The position numbers and the translations under genes were made by a program. DNA of 64,000 nt from an uncultured Paracoccaceae bacterium (lineage in GTDB: Bacteria > Pseudomonadota > Alphaproteobacteria > Rhodobacterales > Rhodobacteraceae), in the NCBI GenBank assembly GCA_947489705.1, contig CANLEQ010000006.1, positions 1-64,000 on the forward strand, in the 5' to 3' direction. The notes beneath the pieces are model-generated. The model ran no database searches and had not been told where the DNA came from. It saw only the letters and a program-made list of their open reading frames with translations. This document shows, piece after piece, positions 8,841 to 17,485 of the stretch (positions are counted from its first letter, which is position 1; every line of letters starts with the position of its first letter).

Positions 8841-9928
8841 GAATCCCTCCCTGGGATGGTTTGCTCGGTATCTGGTGACGGGGGCGGTCCGATCGTTCCG
8901 CCCGCGCACAAAACGGCATCGGCCGTCTCGCGCAGGGTTTCGGGGGCGGCCCCCCCGATCCGTGCGATCAGCAATTCGGCGAGCCGTCCGCCCGCATTGG
9001 TCTGGTCCACGGCGTAGGTCGTGAGCGGCGGATCGAGCGTCTGGCCCTCGCGCGAGCCGTCATAGCCGATGACCGACAGGTCGCGACCGACCGTCAGACC
9101 GCGCGCGCGCGCCGCCCGGACGGCACCGATCGCCAGCGCGTCGGTCGCGCAGATCACGGCCGTGGCGCCGAGATCCCCCGCGACCAGCGCGTCGAGGGCC
9201 GCGGCGCCGTCCGCCACGCTCATCCGGCCGCGCAGGATCAGCGCTTCGTCGACGGGCAGGCCGGTATCAGCGAGGCCCGCCCGGTATCCGTCGAGCCGCT
9301 TGCTGGCATAGAAATACGTCTCGTCCGCGCCCCCGATGAAGGCGATGCGCCGATGGCCCATCGCATGAAGGCGGGCCACGGCGTCCTGCATGGCGCGGCC
9401 GCCGCGTATGTCGAACCAGGCGCATCCGTCGGGATCGTCGGTGCGCCCGAACAGAACGAAGGGGCACCCCTCGGCGCGCAGAAGCTCGACCCGCGGATCG
9501 CGGCGCTGGGTGCGCGGCAGGATGAAGCCGTCCGCCTTGCGCTCGCGGATGAGGCGCTTGTAGGTCTCGAGCCCGTCTGCCTCGCCCTCCGCCGTGGCGA
9601 GCGTGAGGGTCCAGTTGCGCGCGGAGGCCGCCCGGCTGATGCCCCGCAGGAATTCCGCCAGGAACGGCCGCTGCGCGTCGTGCTGCTCCATCTGCAACAC
9701 CAGCCCGAGCGCGCGCGACTGCCCGGTGCGGATCGCCTGGGCATAGGCCAGCGGCGCATAATCGAGCCGTCGGGCCGCGTCGGCCACCCGCTCGCGCGTC
9801 TCGGGGCTGATATCGGCGTAGCCGTTCAACGCCCGCGAGACGGTGCCTTTCGACACGCCCACCGCCCGCGCGAGATCCTGGATCGTCGCCCGCCGCGCCT
9901 TGCCGGTTTTCGAGACATTCGTGGCCAT
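8837..9928 (-). CDS. LacI-family transcriptional regulator, first gene of the glycoside-uptake operon
   Basis: The 363-residue protein starts with a LacI HTH (ATIQDLARAVGVSKGTVSRALNGY), followed by the hinge helix (RRLDYAPLAYAQAIRTG) and a periplasmic-binding-protein-like effector domain ending in SVIGYDGSREGQTLDPPLTT. The ORF track begins at 9964, but the ATG at 9928 matches the usual LacI start. A perfect 14-bp palindrome lies 19-32 bases upstream of this ATG, so autoregulation of the whole operon is likely. The six-gene order is regulator, binding protein, permease, permease, glycosidase, ATPase. The imported glycoside or its hydrolysis product is the probable inducer. Confidence 0.9.
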   Translation of the reverse strand: MATNVSKTGKARRATIQDLARAVGVSKGTVSRALNGYADISPETRERVADAARRLDYAPLAYAQAIRTGQSRALGLVLQMEQHDAQRPFLAEFLRGISRAASARNWTLTLATAEGEADGLETYKRLIRERKADGFILPRTQRRDPRVELLRAEGCPFVLFGRTDDPDGCAWFDIRGGRAMQDAVARLHAMGHRRIAFIGGADETYFYASKRLDGYRAGLADTGLPVDEALILRGRMSVADGAAALDALVAGDLGATAVICATDALAIGAVRAARARGLTVGRDLSVIGYDGSREGQTLDPPLTTYAVDQTNAGGRLAELLIARIGGAAPETLRETADAVLCAGGTIGPPPSPDTEQTIPGRDS

Positions 9929-9946
9929 GACCGCGTTAATGCCTTG

Positions 9947-9960
9947 CGAAACCGGTTTCG
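9947..9960. promoter_or_regulatory. LacI-type operator, perfect palindrome CGAAACCGGTTTCG
   Basis: The 14-bp sequence is its own reverse complement, with the central CG expected for LacI-family operators. It sits 19 bases upstream of the lacI ATG, where it would overlap the promoter or early transcript. I saw no second copy in the window, which points to a local autoregulatory site. Confidence 0.75.
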
Positions 9961-10001
9961 TCAAGCACCCTCAATCAACACCCCGCAAGCGGGATCCTCT
10001 G

Positions 10002-10904
10002 TCAGGCGCCCTTGACGTCGACGAAGGTGCGATAGACGGAGGTGGTCGCGGTGATGAACAACGTGTGGCCGCGCGGCCCGCCGAAGCAGAGATTGGCGAC
10101 GCATTCCGGTACCAGGATCTTGCCCAGAAGCGTGCCGTCGGGCGCGAAGCAATGCACCCCGTCCCGTGCCGAGGACCAGAGATTTCCCGCCTCGTCGCAG
10201 CGCATGCCGTCGGGGAATCCGTCGTCTATCGTCGCGAAGACCTCGCCGCCCCGCAGGCCGCCCGTCTCGGTCACGTCGAACCGGCGGATGACCGGCGGAA
10301 CCGTTTCGTCGTGGCTGGCCCCGCTTTCGGCGATGTAGAGCACCCGTTCGTCGGGCGAGAAGCAGAGCCCGTTGGGCTGGACGAAATCCGACACCACCAC
10401 GTCGAGCGCGCCCTCGGGCGACAAACGATAGACGTTGCGCGCCGACTGCTCGGGGGCGCTGCGATACCCCTCGAAGCTCGAAATGATGCCGTAGGTGGGA
10501 TCGGTGAACCAGACCGACCCGTCGCGCGAGACGACGACGTCGTTCGGGGAATTGAACTTCGCGCCGCCATATTCCGCGGCCAGCACGGTGAGACTTCCGT
10601 CATGTTCCGTGCGCACCACGTCGCGTGTGCCGTGACGACAGCCGATCAGCCGGCCCTGGCGGTCGCGCGTGTTGCCGTTGTTGAAATTGTTTCGCGCGCG
10701 AAACACGCTCAGCCCGTCTTCGGACCAGCGCATGATCCGCTGCGACGGAATGTCGGAGAACAGAAGGCATTGGTGATCGCCGAACCAGACCGGCCCTTCG
10801 GCCCAGGTGAAGCCCTCGGCGATCCGTTCGAGCCGGGAGGTCGGATGGACGAGCGCCGCGAAGCGGGGATCGACCGGGTGAAGATGCGGGGGGACGCGGA
10901 TCAT
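10002..10904 (-). CDS. SMP-30/gluconolactonase-family sugar lactonase
   Basis: This 300-residue six-bladed beta-propeller enzyme of the SMP-30/regucalcin family shows AEGPVWFGDHQCLLFSDIP, FNNGNTRDRQGRLIGCRHG, FNSPNDVVVSRDGSVWFTDPTYG, VQPNGLCFSPDERVLYIAES and FPDGMRCDEAGNLW. The metal ligands expected in the family (Glu in AEGP, Asn in SPND, Asp in the PDG motif) are all present. It opens aldonolactones made by sugar dehydrogenases. Its ATG at 10904 overlaps the permease stop by 4 bp and has AAGGAG upstream. It ends the ribose-type ABC operon, so that importer probably carries a sugar oxidised through a lactone. No sugar dehydrogenase is visible nearby. Confidence 0.87.
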   Translation of the reverse strand: MIRVPPHLHPVDPRFAALVHPTSRLERIAEGFTWAEGPVWFGDHQCLLFSDIPSQRIMRWSEDGLSVFRARNNFNNGNTRDRQGRLIGCRHGTRDVVRTEHDGSLTVLAAEYGGAKFNSPNDVVVSRDGSVWFTDPTYGIISSFEGYRSAPEQSARNVYRLSPEGALDVVVSDFVQPNGLCFSPDERVLYIAESGASHDETVPPVIRRFDVTETGGLRGGEVFATIDDGFPDGMRCDEAGNLWSSARDGVHCFAPDGTLLGKILVPECVANLCFGGPRGHTLFITATTSVYRTFVDVKGA

Positions 10905-11836
10905 GTGCGAAGTCTCCTTGTGCTGGCTGCGATGACGATGCCGATGATGATCGCGCCGGTCAGTACGCTGCGCACGCCGGCCCCCGCGCCGTAGCTGTTG
11001 AGCATCGACACGACGAGAAACATGAAGAGCGCGGCGCCCCAGACCCCGGGCACGTTGGAATATCCCCCCGCGATCGAGGTGCCGCCGATCACCACCACCG
11101 CGATCGATGTCAGCAGATATTCCGCCCCCATGTTGAGCGCGGCCCCACCCGAGAAGCTCGCCAGCAGGTAGCCCGCGAGCCCGGCCAGCGCCGCCACGAC
11201 GAGATAGGTGGTCGCGCGGACCAGCTCGACCGGGATACCGGCCAGTCGCGCCGCGCGCATGTTCTGCCCCGATGCGAGCAGCCACCGCCCCCAGATCGAC
11301 CGCTCGAGCACGGCCCAGAGGACCACCGCGATGACGAGGCCCACCCACGCCACGTTCGGCAGGCCGAGCATTCGTCCCGTCGCGAAATCGGCGAGCCCCT
11401 CGGGCGGTCGGATCCGCAATCCCCGGTTCGACCAGATGGCCAGCGATTGGTAGACGAGCGAGGCGGCCAGCGTCGCGATGATCGGCGGCAACCGCAGCAG
11501 GAAGATCAGCGCGTAATTGGCGATGCCCGCCCCGATGCCCACCGCCAGCGCGACCCCGAGACCCATCAGCGCGGTGCCCGGCTCGGACCCCATCGCCTTG
11601 AGCGCCAGCGTCGCGGAGAGCGTCATGACCGCGGGAATCGAGAGATCCACGTTGCCGGGCCCGAGCGTGATGACCAGCATCTGCCCCATGCCGACGATCG
11701 CCGCGAATGCCCCGAAGCTCAGCGCGGCATAGGCAAGCTCGCCCGTACCCCGTCCGGAGGTCAGACCGATCGTGGCCGCGAAGGTGACCAGCGCCGCGAG
11801 CCACGCCCAGATCCACGGCTTCGACAGCACGCTCAT
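10901..11836 (-). CDS. Ribose-type sugar ABC transporter permease
   Basis: The 311-residue RbsC-family membrane protein has eight to ten hydrophobic helices and carries the family motifs ITLGPGNVDLSIPAVMTLSATLA, NYALIFLLRLPPIIATLAASLVYQ and GAEYLLTSIAVVVIGGTSIAGGYSNVPGVWGAALF. The ATG at 11836 is used instead of the upstream ORF start. It overlaps both neighbours by ATGA junctions. With the other permease gene it would form a heterodimeric channel served by the RbsA-like ATPase. Confidence 0.9.
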   Translation of the reverse strand: MSVLSKPWIWAWLAALVTFAATIGLTSGRGTGELAYAALSFGAFAAIVGMGQMLVITLGPGNVDLSIPAVMTLSATLALKAMGSEPGTALMGLGVALAVGIGAGIANYALIFLLRLPPIIATLAASLVYQSLAIWSNRGLRIRPPEGLADFATGRMLGLPNVAWVGLVIAVVLWAVLERSIWGRWLLASGQNMRAARLAGIPVELVRATTYLVVAALAGLAGYLLASFSGGAALNMGAEYLLTSIAVVVIGGTSIAGGYSNVPGVWGAALFMFLVVSMLNSYGAGAGVRSVLTGAIIIGIVIAASTRRLRT

Positions 11837-12762
11837 GCCGCGACCCCCTTGCGGTTGAAGAGAAGCCGGGCGGTCAGCACCAGGATCAGGATCGCGCCCT
11901 GCGCCCCGATCTGCCAATCCGGCGAGAGCCGCAGGAAGCTCAGGAACGAGGCGGCGAGGGTCAGGGTCAACGCGCCGATCACGGCGCCGACCGGGCTGAT
12001 CTTGCCGCCGGTGAACTCGCCTCCGCCAAGGATCACGCCCGCGATCGACAAGAGCGTGTAGCGCAGGGCGATATTGGCATCCGCGGAGGTCGTGAGCCCG
12101 ACCAGCGCCATGCCCGACAGCACCCCGAAAAACCCGGCGAGCCCGTAGGCCAGAGCCTTGAGCCGGGTCACCGACCAGCCCGCCCGGGCGACCGAGCGTG
12201 TATTGCCCCCGACGCCGCGCAGGACCGTCCCGAGGCCCGAGCGCATGATCATGAGGTGCGTGATCCCGCCGATCAGCAACGCGGCCAGCACCGCCGCCGG
12301 GATCAGCGGCGGCTTCACCGTCATGAGCGTCCGCAGCCAGCCGGGGCTCGTACCGCCGGGCGAGGGCAGCACGAAGAGCGCGAGACCGCCCCAGATGAAC
12401 GACATGCCCAGCGTCACCACGATCGCCGGCAGTTCCAGCCGGTGGATCACGACCCCCATCGCCGCATAGCCTGCCACCATCAGCGCCAGCACCAGCACTC
12501 CGAGGGCGGGCGTGTCGTTGAGGATCGTCGCGGTGACGCAGGCCGCGAGACTGACGAAGGCGCCGACCGACAGGTCGATGTCATTGACCATGATGATCAG
12601 CATCTGCGCGATGGTGGCCAGCGCGATCGGCACCGCGAGGTTGAAGAGCAGGTTGAGGCCGAAATAGCTCATGGCGCGCGGCTGGAGCCAGAACGTGGCG
12701 GCCAGCAGCACCGCGAGCGAGACGACGGGCAGGATGATCCTGTGACGGGCGATGACGTTCAT
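11833..12762 (-). CDS. Ribose-type sugar ABC transporter permease
   Basis: The 309-residue RbsC-family permease has LATIAQMLIIMVNDIDLSVGAFVSLAACV, LELPAIVVTLGMSFIWGGLALFVLPSPGG and LLSIAGVILGGGEFTGGKISPVGAVIGALTL. The ORF track runs back to 13854 in frame, but that sequence is antisense to the ATPase gene. The ATG at 12762 overlaps the ATPase stop as ATGA. Two different permease genes in one operon are typical of the heterodimeric members of this family. Confidence 0.9.
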   Translation of the reverse strand: MNVIARHRIILPVVSLAVLLAATFWLQPRAMSYFGLNLLFNLAVPIALATIAQMLIIMVNDIDLSVGAFVSLAACVTATILNDTPALGVLVLALMVAGYAAMGVVIHRLELPAIVVTLGMSFIWGGLALFVLPSPGGTSPGWLRTLMTVKPPLIPAAVLAALLIGGITHLMIMRSGLGTVLRGVGGNTRSVARAGWSVTRLKALAYGLAGFFGVLSGMALVGLTTSADANIALRYTLLSIAGVILGGGEFTGGKISPVGAVIGALTLTLAASFLSFLRLSPDWQIGAQGAILILVLTARLLFNRKGVAA

Positions 12763-14180
12763 GACGCCTCCTGCATCTCGAACGACGCTTCGAGGATACG
12801 CTCCTCGGTGATGTCCGCGCCGGTCAACTCGGCGCTGATCCGGCCGGCGCGATAGACGAAGACGCGGTCGCACTGGCAGACTTCCTCGGTCTCGGTCGAA
12901 TACCACAGGAAGGTGCGGCCCGAAGCCGCCTCGGCGCGGATCATGGCATAGACGTCCTGCTTGGTGCCCACGTCGACGCCGCGCATCGGATCGTCCATTA
13001 CCACGACCCTGGCCTCGGAGGCGAGCGCGCGGGCGAAGAGGACCTTCTGCTGATTGCCGCCCGAGAGCGACATGATCGGATTCGTCACGTCGTCGGTGCG
13101 GATTCCGATGCGCCGTTTCCACTCGTCTCCGATCTTCGCCTCGGCGGCGCGGTCGACGAGGCCCCATCGCGCGCCCTGCCGCAGGATCGAGATCGACATG
13201 TTGCGCAGGATCGACCAGAGCGGCAGCAGCCCGTCGCGCCCACGATCGCCCGCCACGAACACCATCGGGGGCACGGCCCGCGACCGCCAGGCGGAGGTCT
13301 CGCCCAGATAGAGCCGCGCCAGCGCCTCGGCCTGCCCGTGGCCGGCAAGGCCCGAAAGACCCACGATCTCGCCTTCGCACGCCGCGAGGCCGTCCTCGGT
13401 GCGGACGATCTCGTCCCCCGTCCGCCGCTCGGAAAGCTCTGCCGCATCCTCGGCCGCGACATGGCCCATCGCGTCCACTAGGCCGGTGCGGGTGAAGTCG
13501 GACGCCCCGTGATCCGCAACGACCCGCCCGTCCTTGAGCACGATGATCCGGGTCGCGACGCGAAAGATCTCGCCCATCATGTGGGTGATGAAGACGACCG
13601 CGCCGCCCCCGGCGCAGAAGCGGGCGATGTGATCCAGAAGCTGGTCCGCGATCCCCGCATCGAGCGACGAGGTCGGCTCGTCGAGGATCACCAGCCGGGC
13701 GGGCGTGTCGCGCGGGGCGAAGCCGATGGCGATTTCTACCATCTGCCGCTCGGCGATGGACAGGCGGTCCACCTCGGCGCCGGGATCTATGCCGTGGCCG
13801 GGAAACACGGTGTCGAGGCTTTCGCGGATCTCGGCCCGGGCGCGTCGCCGCCATCCCGGACCCTTGAGACCGCCATGCGCGATGCGGAGGTTCTCGGCCG
13901 CCGTGAGGTTGGGGCAGAGCGACAGCTCCTGGAACACCGAGCGCACGCCGGCCCCCAGCGCGTCGGTGCCGCCATGGAACGTCACCTCTCCCCCGCTCGG
14001 GGCGAGGCCACCGTTCACCACGTTGACGAGCGTCGACTTGCCCGCCCCGTTATGGCCGACGAGGCCCAGGCATTCGCCCGGCGAGATGGTGAGGCTGACC
14101 CCGTCGAGCGCCCGCACTGCCCCGAAATGTTTCGCGGCGTCGGTCAGCGTGACGATGGGCGCGATGCCGGGATCGGGCAT
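12759..14180 (-). CDS. Ribose-type sugar ABC transporter, double ATP-binding protein (RbsA type)
   Basis: The 473-residue tandem ATPase has a normal first half: Walker A GHNGAGKST, signature LSIAERQMVEIA, Walker B LVILDEPTSSLD. The second half has the degenerate Walker A usual for RbsA proteins (GLSGLAGHGQAEAL), signature LSGGNQQKVLFAR and Walker B VVVMDDPMRGVD. It is somewhat shorter than the about 500-residue family norm, mainly between GETSAWRS and VAGDRGRDGL. The ATG at 14180 has AAGGAG at good spacing. It lies 60 bp downstream of the binding-protein gene and powers the two permeases that follow. Confidence 0.92.
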   Translation of the reverse strand: MPDPGIAPIVTLTDAAKHFGAVRALDGVSLTISPGECLGLVGHNGAGKSTLVNVVNGGLAPSGGEVTFHGGTDALGAGVRSVFQELSLCPNLTAAENLRIAHGGLKGPGWRRRARAEIRESLDTVFPGHGIDPGAEVDRLSIAERQMVEIAIGFAPRDTPARLVILDEPTSSLDAGIADQLLDHIARFCAGGGAVVFITHMMGEIFRVATRIIVLKDGRVVADHGASDFTRTGLVDAMGHVAAEDAAELSERRTGDEIVRTEDGLAACEGEIVGLSGLAGHGQAEALARLYLGETSAWRSRAVPPMVFVAGDRGRDGLLPLWSILRNMSISILRQGARWGLVDRAAEAKIGDEWKRRIGIRTDDVTNPIMSLSGGNQQKVLFARALASEARVVVMDDPMRGVDVGTKQDVYAMIRAEAASGRTFLWYSTETEEVCQCDRVFVYRAGRISAELTGADITEERILEASFEMQEAS

Positions 14181-14240
14181 GGCCGCTCCTTGGAAAGGGG
14201 TGCGTGCGGCGGGCAACCGGGGCGCCCGCCGCGAACGACG

Positions 14241-15257
14241 CTATCTGGCGTCGGAAATGACCTGCTGCGCGTCCTCGCGCGAATAGGACACGTTGGCGAC
14301 CGACCCTTCGGGCGTGTCGGCCAGCGCCTGATCAAGGTCGTCCTGGGTGATCGTCAGGAACGGCACGGTCAAATCCTTCGGAACATCCTCGCCCGCGAGG
14401 ATCTGCTGCGTGACCCAGAAGGCCAGCGAGGCGACGCCGGGCGCGATCGACAGCGACAGCGTCTCGTAGCCGTTGGCGTCGCGCTGCTCGGCCCACCATT
14501 CGAGTTCGTCCTGACGGTTGCCGAGGATGATGAGCGGCGTGTCGCGGCCCGCGGCCTCGAAGGCCTGCGCGGCGCCGTAGCCGTCGCCGCCCTGCGTCAC
14601 CACGCCCGCGATCTCGGGCAGCGACGGGAGCACGCCGGAGACGGCCTTCTGGGCCACGTCCTGCGCCCAGTCGCCGTTGACGGAGCCCACGATCTCGAAC
14701 TGGTCGTTCTGCGCTACGCCGTCATGCACGCCCGCGCTGATCGCCTCGTCGACGAACACGCCGGCCAGGCCGCGGATCTCGAGCAGATTGCCGCCCTCGG
14801 GCAGCTGCTCTGCGAGGTATGCGACCTGCTCGCGGCCCATCTGCTCGAAATCGACGGCGATGCGCCAAGCGCAGGGCTCGGTCACGATGCCGTCGAAGCT
14901 CACCACCGTCAGGCCGGCGTTGCAGGCCTCCGCGATCGCGCCGTTGAGCGCGGTGGGCGACGCGGCGTTCACGACGATCGCGTCGTAGCCCTGCAGGATC
15001 ATGTTCTGGATCTGCGCGGCCTGTTCGGTCGCCTGGTTCTCCGAGGTGGTATAGGCGTCGGCGGCGGCGACGACGCCCTCCGACACGGCCTCCTCCGCGG
15101 TTTCCTGCCATGTCTGCAGCATCGCCTGCCGCCACGAATTGCCGGCGTAATTGTTGGACAGCGCAATGCGCATGCCGGACGTGTCGGACTGCGCCTGCGC
15201 GGCACCGGTCGCCGCGACCAATCCCGCCGCGCCGAGCAACATCATCTTTCTGGTCAT
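14241..15257 (-). CDS. Periplasmic sugar-binding protein of the ribose-type importer
   Basis: The 338-residue protein has a clear Sec signal (TRKMMLLGAAGLVAATGAAQAQ) and a type-1 periplasmic-binding fold: MRIALSNNYAGNSWRQ, EQAAQIQNMILQGYDAIVVNAASPTALN, VVSFDGIVTEP, VVTQGGDGYGAAQAFEAAG. It is the first gene of the operon binding protein, ATPase, permease, permease, SMP-30. The ATG at 15257 has GGAGG at good spacing; upstream in-frame sequence is non-coding. The bound sugar is not predictable from sequence alone. A divergent two-component system starts 175 bp away and may control it. Confidence 0.9.
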   Translation of the reverse strand: MTRKMMLLGAAGLVAATGAAQAQSDTSGMRIALSNNYAGNSWRQAMLQTWQETAEEAVSEGVVAAADAYTTSENQATEQAAQIQNMILQGYDAIVVNAASPTALNGAIAEACNAGLTVVSFDGIVTEPCAWRIAVDFEQMGREQVAYLAEQLPEGGNLLEIRGLAGVFVDEAISAGVHDGVAQNDQFEIVGSVNGDWAQDVAQKAVSGVLPSLPEIAGVVTQGGDGYGAAQAFEAAGRDTPLIILGNRQDELEWWAEQRDANGYETLSLSIAPGVASLAFWVTQQILAGEDVPKDLTVPFLTITQDDLDQALADTPEGSVANVSYSREDAQQVISDAR

Positions 15258-15432
15258 GTCGTTCCTCCCTGTCCGCCCAGAGATGGACGGAGTCGAAACG
15301 TCGCCCGGACGGATGGCCTCTGTAAAGGCAGGGACGCGCAAGCCTCTTGCGGGTTTCCGCATCCAGGATGCGGTGCGCGGTATTGCAGCGTACGCCGATT
15401 GCGTCATCCTGCGTCCCGGGGAGGAGCGGAAC

Positions 15433-16596
15433 ATGCAGTCACCGACAGGTTTCGACGGGGGCGTCTTTCGCCGCATCTCGGCGCATCTCGCCGAGCGGAC
15501 GGACGTGGCCTCGGCGCTCGATGCCGTGGCGGGCGAGATCGGCGCCGCCATTCCCTTCACCCATGCCGATCTCTGCCTCGGCGAGCGGCCGGGCTGGCTC
15601 GTCAGTTTCGAGGTCGGCATCCGGACCAGCTGGTCGCGGCAACGGACCCGCGCCGACGCCTCGCCGATCCGCGACCTGCTCGAGGGGCGCTGCACGCACA
15701 TGCTGACCGACGACGCGATGGTCGATCCGCGCTATACCTTTCCCGGCGCGGCCTCGTCGCCCATCTTCAGGCATGCGCTGCGCTCGCGCGTCAACGTGCC
15801 GATGAAGATCATGGGCGGCACGTTCGGCACGCTCAACCTGTCGCATTCCCGGCCCGCCCTCTACACCGAAGCGACCGTCGCCCGCGCGCAGGAGATCGCC
15901 GACGCGCTCGCGCCCTACATGCACGCCATCCACACCGCCGAGATGGCCGGTCGGGCCGAGCGATCCGATCTCGGACGGCAGGAACGCCTGCGCCGCGGGG
16001 CGCTGGAACTGACCCAGGTCCTCGAGCGCGACCGTCAGCGGATCGGCATGGACCTCCACGATCAGCCGCTCGCGGATCTGACGCGACTCGTGCGCGACGT
16101 GGCGGGGCCTCAGCCGCCGCCCCTCCCCCGCATCGCCGCCCGCCTCGCCGAGACGATCGAGGATCTGCGCCGGATCATCGACATGGCGGTGCCGACGCAT
16201 CTCGACCTCTTCGGGTTCGCCCATGCGGTGGGGATCCATCTCGAACGCGCGGTCGAGGGACAGCCGGTCGCCGTGGAGCTGCGCGACGCGACGGCGGGGG
16301 CTGCCGACCGGCTGGAGCCGACCACCCGGACCGCGCTCTTCCGCATCGCGCAGGAAGCGATCAACAACGCCGCGCGTCACGCGCAGGCGGGCCGGATCAC
16401 GGTCGAGATCGCCGGCGAGGAGGACCGCCTCACGGTGATCATCCGCGATGACGGCCGCGGGTTCCCGGCCGCGCCCGACCGGCAATCGGGGCTGGCGCAC
16501 ATGCGCACGCGCGCGCAGCTGATCGGCGCCCAGCTCGACATCGCGTCGCAGAACGGCACGGCGATCCATGTCAGCCTGGAAGGATGCGGCGCATGA
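15433..16596 (+). CDS. Soluble GAF-containing sensor histidine kinase (NarL-partner type)
   Basis: The 387-residue kinase has no membrane segment. Residues about 10-170 look like a GAF domain. The HisKA_3-like region carries the phospho-acceptor in GMDLHDQPLADL (His209), and a compact ATPase domain has IAQEAINNAARHA and DDGRGFP...GLAHMRTRAQLIGAQL. The start at 15433 has GGGGAGGAG upstream; the ORF track's 15151 start would include intergenic DNA. It overlaps the response-regulator gene by ATGA and is divergent from the ribose-type importer, which is the obvious candidate target. The signal is probably cytoplasmic. Confidence 0.87.
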   Translation: MQSPTGFDGGVFRRISAHLAERTDVASALDAVAGEIGAAIPFTHADLCLGERPGWLVSFEVGIRTSWSRQRTRADASPIRDLLEGRCTHMLTDDAMVDPRYTFPGAASSPIFRHALRSRVNVPMKIMGGTFGTLNLSHSRPALYTEATVARAQEIADALAPYMHAIHTAEMAGRAERSDLGRQERLRRGALELTQVLERDRQRIGMDLHDQPLADLTRLVRDVAGPQPPPLPRIAARLAETIEDLRRIIDMAVPTHLDLFGFAHAVGIHLERAVEGQPVAVELRDATAGAADRLEPTTRTALFRIAQEAINNAARHAQAGRITVEIAGEEDRLTVIIRDDGRGFPAAPDRQSGLAHMRTRAQLIGAQLDIASQNGTAIHVSLEGCGA

Positions 16597-17309
16597 AGGT
16601 CCTGATCATCGAGGACGACCAGTTCCACGCCTCCTATCTTCAGGATACGATCGCCGAGGCGCTGCCCGAAGTGACCGAGACGCGCCATGCGAGCGACGGG
16701 ATCGCCGGCCAGTCGGAGGCCCGCGCGACGCAGGCCCGCGCGATCGTCATGGACCTGCAGATGGGCCGCCAGAACGGGGTCGAGACGGCCCGCGCGATCT
16801 GGGCCGAACGCCCCGACACGCGCATCCTCTTCTGGTCGAACTATGCAGACGAGGCCTATCTGCGCGGCATCGCGGGGATCGTCCCCGAGGATTGCCCCTA
16901 TGGCTACGTGATGAAGACCGCGTCGAACGACTGGCTGAAGATCGCGCTCCGGGCGGTGTTCGTCGAGGGTCAGATCATGGTCGACCGCGAGATCCACCGG
17001 CTTCAGCATCGCCGCAAGCGCGAGGTGACGCGCCCCACGGAAAGCGAATATGCGGTCCTGCTCGACCTCGCGATCGGGCTGCCGGACAAGATGATCGCCG
17101 CCCGGCGCCACATGTCGCTCAGGACGGTGCAGAACCGGCTCCTGTCGCTCTACGACAAGCTCGGCCTCGAGGACGAGCAGGCCGAACGCTTCAACAGGCG
17201 GGTCCGCGCGGTCAACCGCGCCCTCGTCACGCGGGTGATCAACCTCGAGGCGCTGGAAGCCGCGGAACGCGATTTCCGCGCCTGGAGCCAGGGCCGCGGC
17301 GACCGATGA
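16593..17309 (+). CDS. Response regulator, REC plus LuxR-like HTH
   Basis: The 238-residue protein has a receiver domain with acidic pocket EDD at residues 7-9, phospho-acceptor Asp54 in IVMDLQMG and conserved Lys in YVMKTAS. A C-terminal helix-turn-helix follows (TESEYAVLLDLAIGLPDKMIAARRHMSLRTVQNRLLSLYDKLG), a divergent LuxR/NarL-type arrangement. About 40 additional charged C-terminal residues follow the HTH. The ATG at 16593 forms an ATGA overlap with the kinase gene and is preferred over 16584. It should be phosphorylated by the adjacent soluble kinase and act as a transcription factor. Confidence 0.87.
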   Translation: MKVLIIEDDQFHASYLQDTIAEALPEVTETRHASDGIAGQSEARATQARAIVMDLQMGRQNGVETARAIWAERPDTRILFWSNYADEAYLRGIAGIVPEDCPYGYVMKTASNDWLKIALRAVFVEGQIMVDREIHRLQHRRKREVTRPTESEYAVLLDLAIGLPDKMIAARRHMSLRTVQNRLLSLYDKLGLEDEQAERFNRRVRAVNRALVTRVINLEALEAAERDFRAWSQGRGDR

Positions 17310-17485
17310 CGCGGTTGGTCATGGCGCGCGAAGACCGCCTTGCGACCAGCGGCGCGAGCGATCATCATGCCGGCATCCATGTGGCAGGGGCTCGGCAGTG
17401 GCGGTGACGGCGCGTATTCTTCGCAGGACGGCGCGGGACGTGGCGCGATGACGCGACCGCGTGTCGGCGGATGGCAGGGAAACTG

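Noticed and set aside
13509-16451. A 980-aa plus-strand ORF.
   Set aside because: It is a high-GC shadow of the RbsA- and RbsB-type genes on the minus strand and of the kinase frame; its Arg/Gly/Asp-rich product resembles no protein.
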